Shown: one piece after another, positions 13,082 to 15,689 of the stretch
Numbering within the stretch: the stretch's first letter is position 1
Layout: each line of letters begins with the position of its first letter
DNA from: Pseudomonadota bacterium
GTDB lineage: Bacteria > Pseudomonadota > Gammaproteobacteria > Acidiferrobacterales > UBA6901
Assembly: GCA_021785795.1 (NCBI GenBank)
Contig: JAJYEK010000077.1
Span: forward strand, 1-15,689
DNA length: 15,689 bases
Direction of reading: 5' to 3'
The notes under the pieces: model-generated
Database searches by the model: none
The model's input: only the letters and a program-made list of their open reading frames with translations
Told to the model about the DNA's origin: nothing
Translations under genes and position numbers: made by a program

Positions 13082-14118
13082 AACGCCGGACAATCCCGCG
13101 CCTTGTGATATCTGCCGCGCTCGTCGTCGGGATCATCGCAGCGTTTTTCAATCGGGACTGGCTCAACGCCGCCGCGCTGCAGGCGCAGATCGCCGGCGCC
13201 GGTGCCCTCGGGCCGCTTCTTTTCATGGCGGCCTATGCTGCTGCCACAGTACTGTTCCTTCCCGGTGCGGTGATCACGCTTGCCGGTGGCGCACTTTTCG
13301 GTCCAGTGTGGGGCACCCTGTACAGTCTCACCGGCGCCACCGCGGGCGCCACGATTGCGTTCCTGATTGCCCGCTACCTCGCATCCGACTGGGCGCATCG
13401 CCGGGCTGGCGGCTGGACCGGATCGATCATCGACGGCGTTGAAAGGGAGGGCTGGCGATTCATCGCATTCGTGCGGCTGGTGCCGCTGTTTCCGTTTAAC
13501 CTGCTCAACTATGCGTTGGGCCTCACCCGCATCCGGCTGCTTTCCTATATCGTCGGTTCCTTCGTATTCATGCTGCCCGGCGCGTTCGCCTACACCTATC
13601 TCGGCTACGCGGGACGCGAAGCGGCGGCGGGCGGTGAAGGTGTGGTGCGCAAGGGACTGCTCGCGCTGGCCCTGCTTGCCGCAGTCGCATTCCTGCCGGG
13701 GCTCGTCAAGCGTGTGCGCCGCAAGCCCGGCACGGACACCATTTCCAGCGATGAACTCAAAAAGCGCCTTGAGGGCAACGAAGGCTTGATGGTACTCGAC
13801 GTACGTCCGCTCGCCGACTACACCGGCGAGCTCGGGCACATCGCCGGCTCGCTCAACATCCCGCTTGCGGAACTGGCGCATCGCCTGACCGAGATCGAAC
13901 CGCAGCGCGGACATCCGCTTGCCGTCATATGCCGCACCAACCGCATGTCCGGCAAGGCGGTCGAACTGCTGCGATCGGCGGGCTTTACCCAGGCGCTGCT
14001 GGTAAACGATGGGCTGGTCGGGTGGAGGAGTCGGGGATTCGATACAGTACGCGAAGTTCCGGCCGCCGGTTCAGAGGCACGTCCGGAAAGCACCGGTTTA
14101 TTGGCGAAGACGGACTAA
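13078..14118 (+). CDS. VTT-domain (TVP38/TMEM64, DedA-like) membrane protein fused to a rhodanese domain
   Basis: A 346-residue protein from GTG 13078, or 351 from ATG 13063. An N-terminal transmembrane helix (about 8-24) is followed by a VTT/SNARE-associated domain at about 45-180, with the family's FLPGAVITLAGGALFGP and FVRLVPLFPFNLLNYALGL segments. A last helix near 193-210 precedes a basic stretch. Residues about 222-325 form a rhodanese domain, with LDVRPLADY and the active-site Cys285 in ICRTNRMSG. VTT proteins are membrane proteins linked to lipid or solute movement. A rhodanese facing the cytoplasm could pass persulfide sulfur to or from the membrane; this is inference. It is coupled to the sterol-desaturase-family gene upstream, and the next gene follows after 15 bases. 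Confidence 0.9.
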   Translation: MKRRTIPRLVISAALVVGIIAAFFNRDWLNAAALQAQIAGAGALGPLLFMAAYAAATVLFLPGAVITLAGGALFGPVWGTLYSLTGATAGATIAFLIARYLASDWAHRRAGGWTGSIIDGVEREGWRFIAFVRLVPLFPFNLLNYALGLTRIRLLSYIVGSFVFMLPGAFAYTYLGYAGREAAAGGEGVVRKGLLALALLAAVAFLPGLVKRVRRKPGTDTISSDELKKRLEGNEGLMVLDVRPLADYTGELGHIAGSLNIPLAELAHRLTEIEPQRGHPLAVICRTNRMSGKAVELLRSAGFTQALLVNDGLVGWRSRGFDTVREVPAAGSEARPESTGLLAKTD

Positions 14119-14133
14119 GCGGATGGCGACGTC

Positions 14134-14949
14134 ATGTGCGAATTATTCGGACTGAGCAGTAATTCCGCCCTGCAGCCACGGGAACTGCTTTGCCGTTTCG
14201 GAGCGCACGGCGGTGGCGTCGCCGACAACCCGGATGGCTGGGGCCTCGCCTGGGTCGAGGGCGCCTCGTTCCGTATCGAGAAGGAGCCGCGGCCAGCCGC
14301 CAGCAGCGCCCGCTTCCGCGAGTTGTGCGCGCGCACGCGCGCGCCACTGATTGTAGGACACGTGCGCAAAGCCAACCCGCCGACGGCGAGGGTGGCGGCC
14401 AACACCCATCCGTTCCTCCGCATCTGCTGCGAGCGCGAGTGGGTGTTCGCCCACAACGGCATCCTTCCCGATGCCGCGATGCCCGCGGCATCGCACACCA
14501 TGCCGGTGTGCGTGCCCAGCGGCGACACTGATTCCGAACATGCTTTCTGCGTGGTGCTCGAGCACATCGCCACGGCGTTTTCCGGACCACGGGCGCAGGA
14601 GGGGAACCGATGGCTCGATGCGCTTGCCGATGTCGCCGAGATGCTGGCGTCGCGCGGCCGCTTCAATTTTCTGATGTCCGATGGCGAACATCTCATCGCC
14701 TACGGCCATGACCGCCTGTGGAGTCTGGACAATACGTCCGCTGCCTGCTGCGGGGACCCGACATCCGATATTGCGGTGATCGCCACCGAACCGCTCACCG
14801 AGAGCGATGTTTGGTCACCCTTCAGGCCGGGCGAGCTGCGGATCTATCTCGCCGGACGACAGATCGCGTCCTTCCTTACCAGACCGGTTGGTTTGGAACC
14901 GGAGTCCGGTATGCCAGTGCCGGGCGCAACACTGTCGACAGCCTCATGA
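14134..14949 (+). CDS. YafJ-like class II glutamine amidotransferase
   Basis: A 271-residue protein of the YafJ / Gn_AT_II family, whose N-terminal Cys hydrolyses glutamine to supply ammonia; the acceptor reaction of YafJ-like members is not established. The nucleophile is Cys2 after removal of Met1 (MCELFGLSS). Further family motifs are NPDGWGLAW (32-40), GHVRKA (75-80), NTHPF (90-94), FAHNG (105-109) and GDTDSE (130-135). The length fits the family (about 255-280). The start is fixed by the required Cys2, although only a weak purine-rich site (GGATGG) lies upstream. It follows the VTT-rhodanese stop by 15 bases and so may be cotranscribed. Confidence 0.92.
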   Translation: MCELFGLSSNSALQPRELLCRFGAHGGGVADNPDGWGLAWVEGASFRIEKEPRPAASSARFRELCARTRAPLIVGHVRKANPPTARVAANTHPFLRICCEREWVFAHNGILPDAAMPAASHTMPVCVPSGDTDSEHAFCVVLEHIATAFSGPRAQEGNRWLDALADVAEMLASRGRFNFLMSDGEHLIAYGHDRLWSLDNTSAACCGDPTSDIAVIATEPLTESDVWSPFRPGELRIYLAGRQIASFLTRPVGLEPESGMPVPGATLSTAS

Positions 14950-15012
14950 CCGACAATCACATCAGGCGACACACACGTGCGGCCATGCGCCCGATCTCTA
15001 TACCGGATCAAC

Positions 15013-15018
15013 TATAAA
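15013..15018 (+). promoter_or_regulatory. Possible -10 element before the multihaem cytochrome gene
   Basis: TATAAA sits in an AT-rich patch of the 86-base gap between the amidotransferase and the cytochrome gene. No convincing -35 hexamer is seen at the right distance, and an ATCAA half-site (15007-15011) is not a full FNR box. The cytochrome may have its own promoter or be read from upstream. Confidence 0.25.
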
Positions 15019-15035
15019 TTAAAGGGGCGGGTGGA

Positions 15036-15689
15036 ATGAAGTTCAAGGTCGCCTTGATCTGGGCGGTGGCCGGAAGTGCGGCGGTTTTTCTCGGCTGGCG
15101 CATGCTGCGGCCGCTGGAGATTTTTTCGATTTCGAAACGCTTCGAAAATCCTTTGCCGGCGACACCGATTCCGCCCCTCGGAAAACTCGGCGCACGCAGC
15201 TGCGGCAGCTGCCACGTCGCCAATTACCGGGAATGGAGCACAACCATACACAGCCGCGCCTGGACCGACCCCTATTTTCAGACCGACTGGCGGGCGGAAG
15301 GGCGCAAACCGGTCTGCCTCGAATGCCACACCCCTCTCGCCGCACAGCAGCGGTACCGGGTGCTGGGTTATCATGGGGGCAACCGGTGGGATCCGGTACT
15401 TGCCGTCAACCCGGCCTTCGAACCGGCGCTGCGCCGGCAAGGAGTGACCTGCGCGGCCTGCCACATCCGGCACGGCGTCGTCTACGGACCGTTTGCAAAA
15501 CTCGACGCGCCACATCCGGTCGCGCGCTGGAACAATGATAATGAAACCTGTATCCGTTGCCACGTCGTCAACAATCGTCACCACGACGTGTTTTACCGTC
15601 TGCCGCCTTGCGGTACCGTGACGGAGATCGCGCGCACGCGCCGCCGCTTTCGGCTGGAGGGTCGGGCGATCCAGGCATTGCTGCCGGCC
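15036..15689 (+). CDS. Membrane-anchored multihaem cytochrome c, 3' end outside window
   Basis: The first 218 residues of a c-type cytochrome. The frame is open to the window edge, exactly 218 codons. A single hydrophobic N-terminal helix (about 4-20) is an export signal or anchor. Four haem-binding CxxCH motifs follow: CGSCH (56-60), CLECH (94-98), CAACH (139-143) and CIRCH (172-176). The first is followed by a YxxWxxTxH-type segment (about 64-72) seen in cytochrome c554-like multihaem proteins, so the protein probably works in the periplasm in electron transfer. More haem sites may lie beyond the edge. The ATG at 15036 has purine-rich sequence (GGGTGGA) directly upstream. The electron donor and acceptor cannot be told from this window, though the TlpA-like thioredoxin about 4.3 kb away could relate to cytochrome maturation. 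Confidence 0.92.
   Translation, partial: MKFKVALIWAVAGSAAVFLGWRMLRPLEIFSISKRFENPLPATPIPPLGKLGARSCGSCHVANYREWSTTIHSRAWTDPYFQTDWRAEGRKPVCLECHTPLAAQQRYRVLGYHGGNRWDPVLAVNPAFEPALRRQGVTCAACHIRHGVVYGPFAKLDAPHPVARWNNDNETCIRCHVVNNRHHDVFYRLPPCGTVTEIARTRRRFRLEGRAIQALLPA

Noticed and set aside
12269..13093. Minus-strand frame of 274 codons opposite the sterol-desaturase-family gene
   Set aside because: The plus strand carries all the histidine motifs and well-spaced ribosome binding sites. The minus-strand product is low in hydrophobic residues and rich in His/Gln/Arg, typical of antisense frames.
13042..13914. Minus-strand frame of 290 codons opposite the VTT-rhodanese gene
   Set aside because: No domain is recognisable, and the plus strand shows clear VTT and rhodanese motifs.
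15001..15011. ATCAA near 15007 as an FNR site
   Set aside because: Only one half-site matches; the other half does not resemble TTGAT.

Overview
This is a GC-rich window (by eye about 60-65% G+C) from a proteobacterial chromosome. The gene content points to a gammaproteobacterium with respiratory and probably sulfur metabolism: a FadJ/FadI-type beta-oxidation pair, an ArsR-rhodanese regulator, a VTT-rhodanese membrane protein, a TlpA thioredoxin and a multihaem c-type cytochrome. The taxonomic guess is an inference from families, not a match to a known genome. No tRNA, rRNA, CRISPR array, insertion sequence or phage gene was recognised.

Positions 1-9729 hold a fatty-acid beta-oxidation operon read on the minus strand. 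A possible sigma70-type promoter (9701-9729) precedes a 7.3-kb reading frame (9683-2364). It encodes one 2439-residue polypeptide that joins, in order, a FixC/ETF-quinone oxidoreductase flavoprotein, a FixX-like 4Fe-4S ferredoxin, a partial acyl-CoA dehydrogenase, a complete acyl-CoA dehydrogenase, an ETF-beta-like domain and an ETF-alpha with its FAD domain. In principle this carries electrons from acyl-CoA to the quinone pool inside one chain. It is followed by a FadI-like thiolase (2308-1010) and, overlapping it by 4 bases, a FadJ-like enoyl-CoA hydratase/3-hydroxyacyl-CoA dehydrogenase that runs off the left edge. Together the three genes would supply every step of a beta-oxidation cycle plus its electron outlet. 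The fused protein is the most unusual object here.

Positions 9730-10197 form a gap of nearly 470 bases with no convincing gene.

Positions 10198-12125 (minus strand) are a tight three-gene operon: an ArsR-type repressor fused to a rhodanese, a predicted exported protein of unknown function, and a periplasmic TlpA-like thioredoxin whose likely TTG start overlaps the preceding stop. Its promoter has a perfect TATAAT box, and a perfect 8-4-8 palindrome overlaps the predicted transcription start, which suggests autoregulation.

Positions 12230-15689 are read on the plus strand: a membrane di-iron hydroxylase of the sterol desaturase family, a VTT (TVP38/TMEM64) membrane protein fused to a rhodanese, a YafJ-like class II glutamine amidotransferase, and the first 218 residues of a membrane-anchored multihaem cytochrome c that runs off the right edge. 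The divergent arrangement places two separate rhodanese fusions on either side of the palindromic operator.
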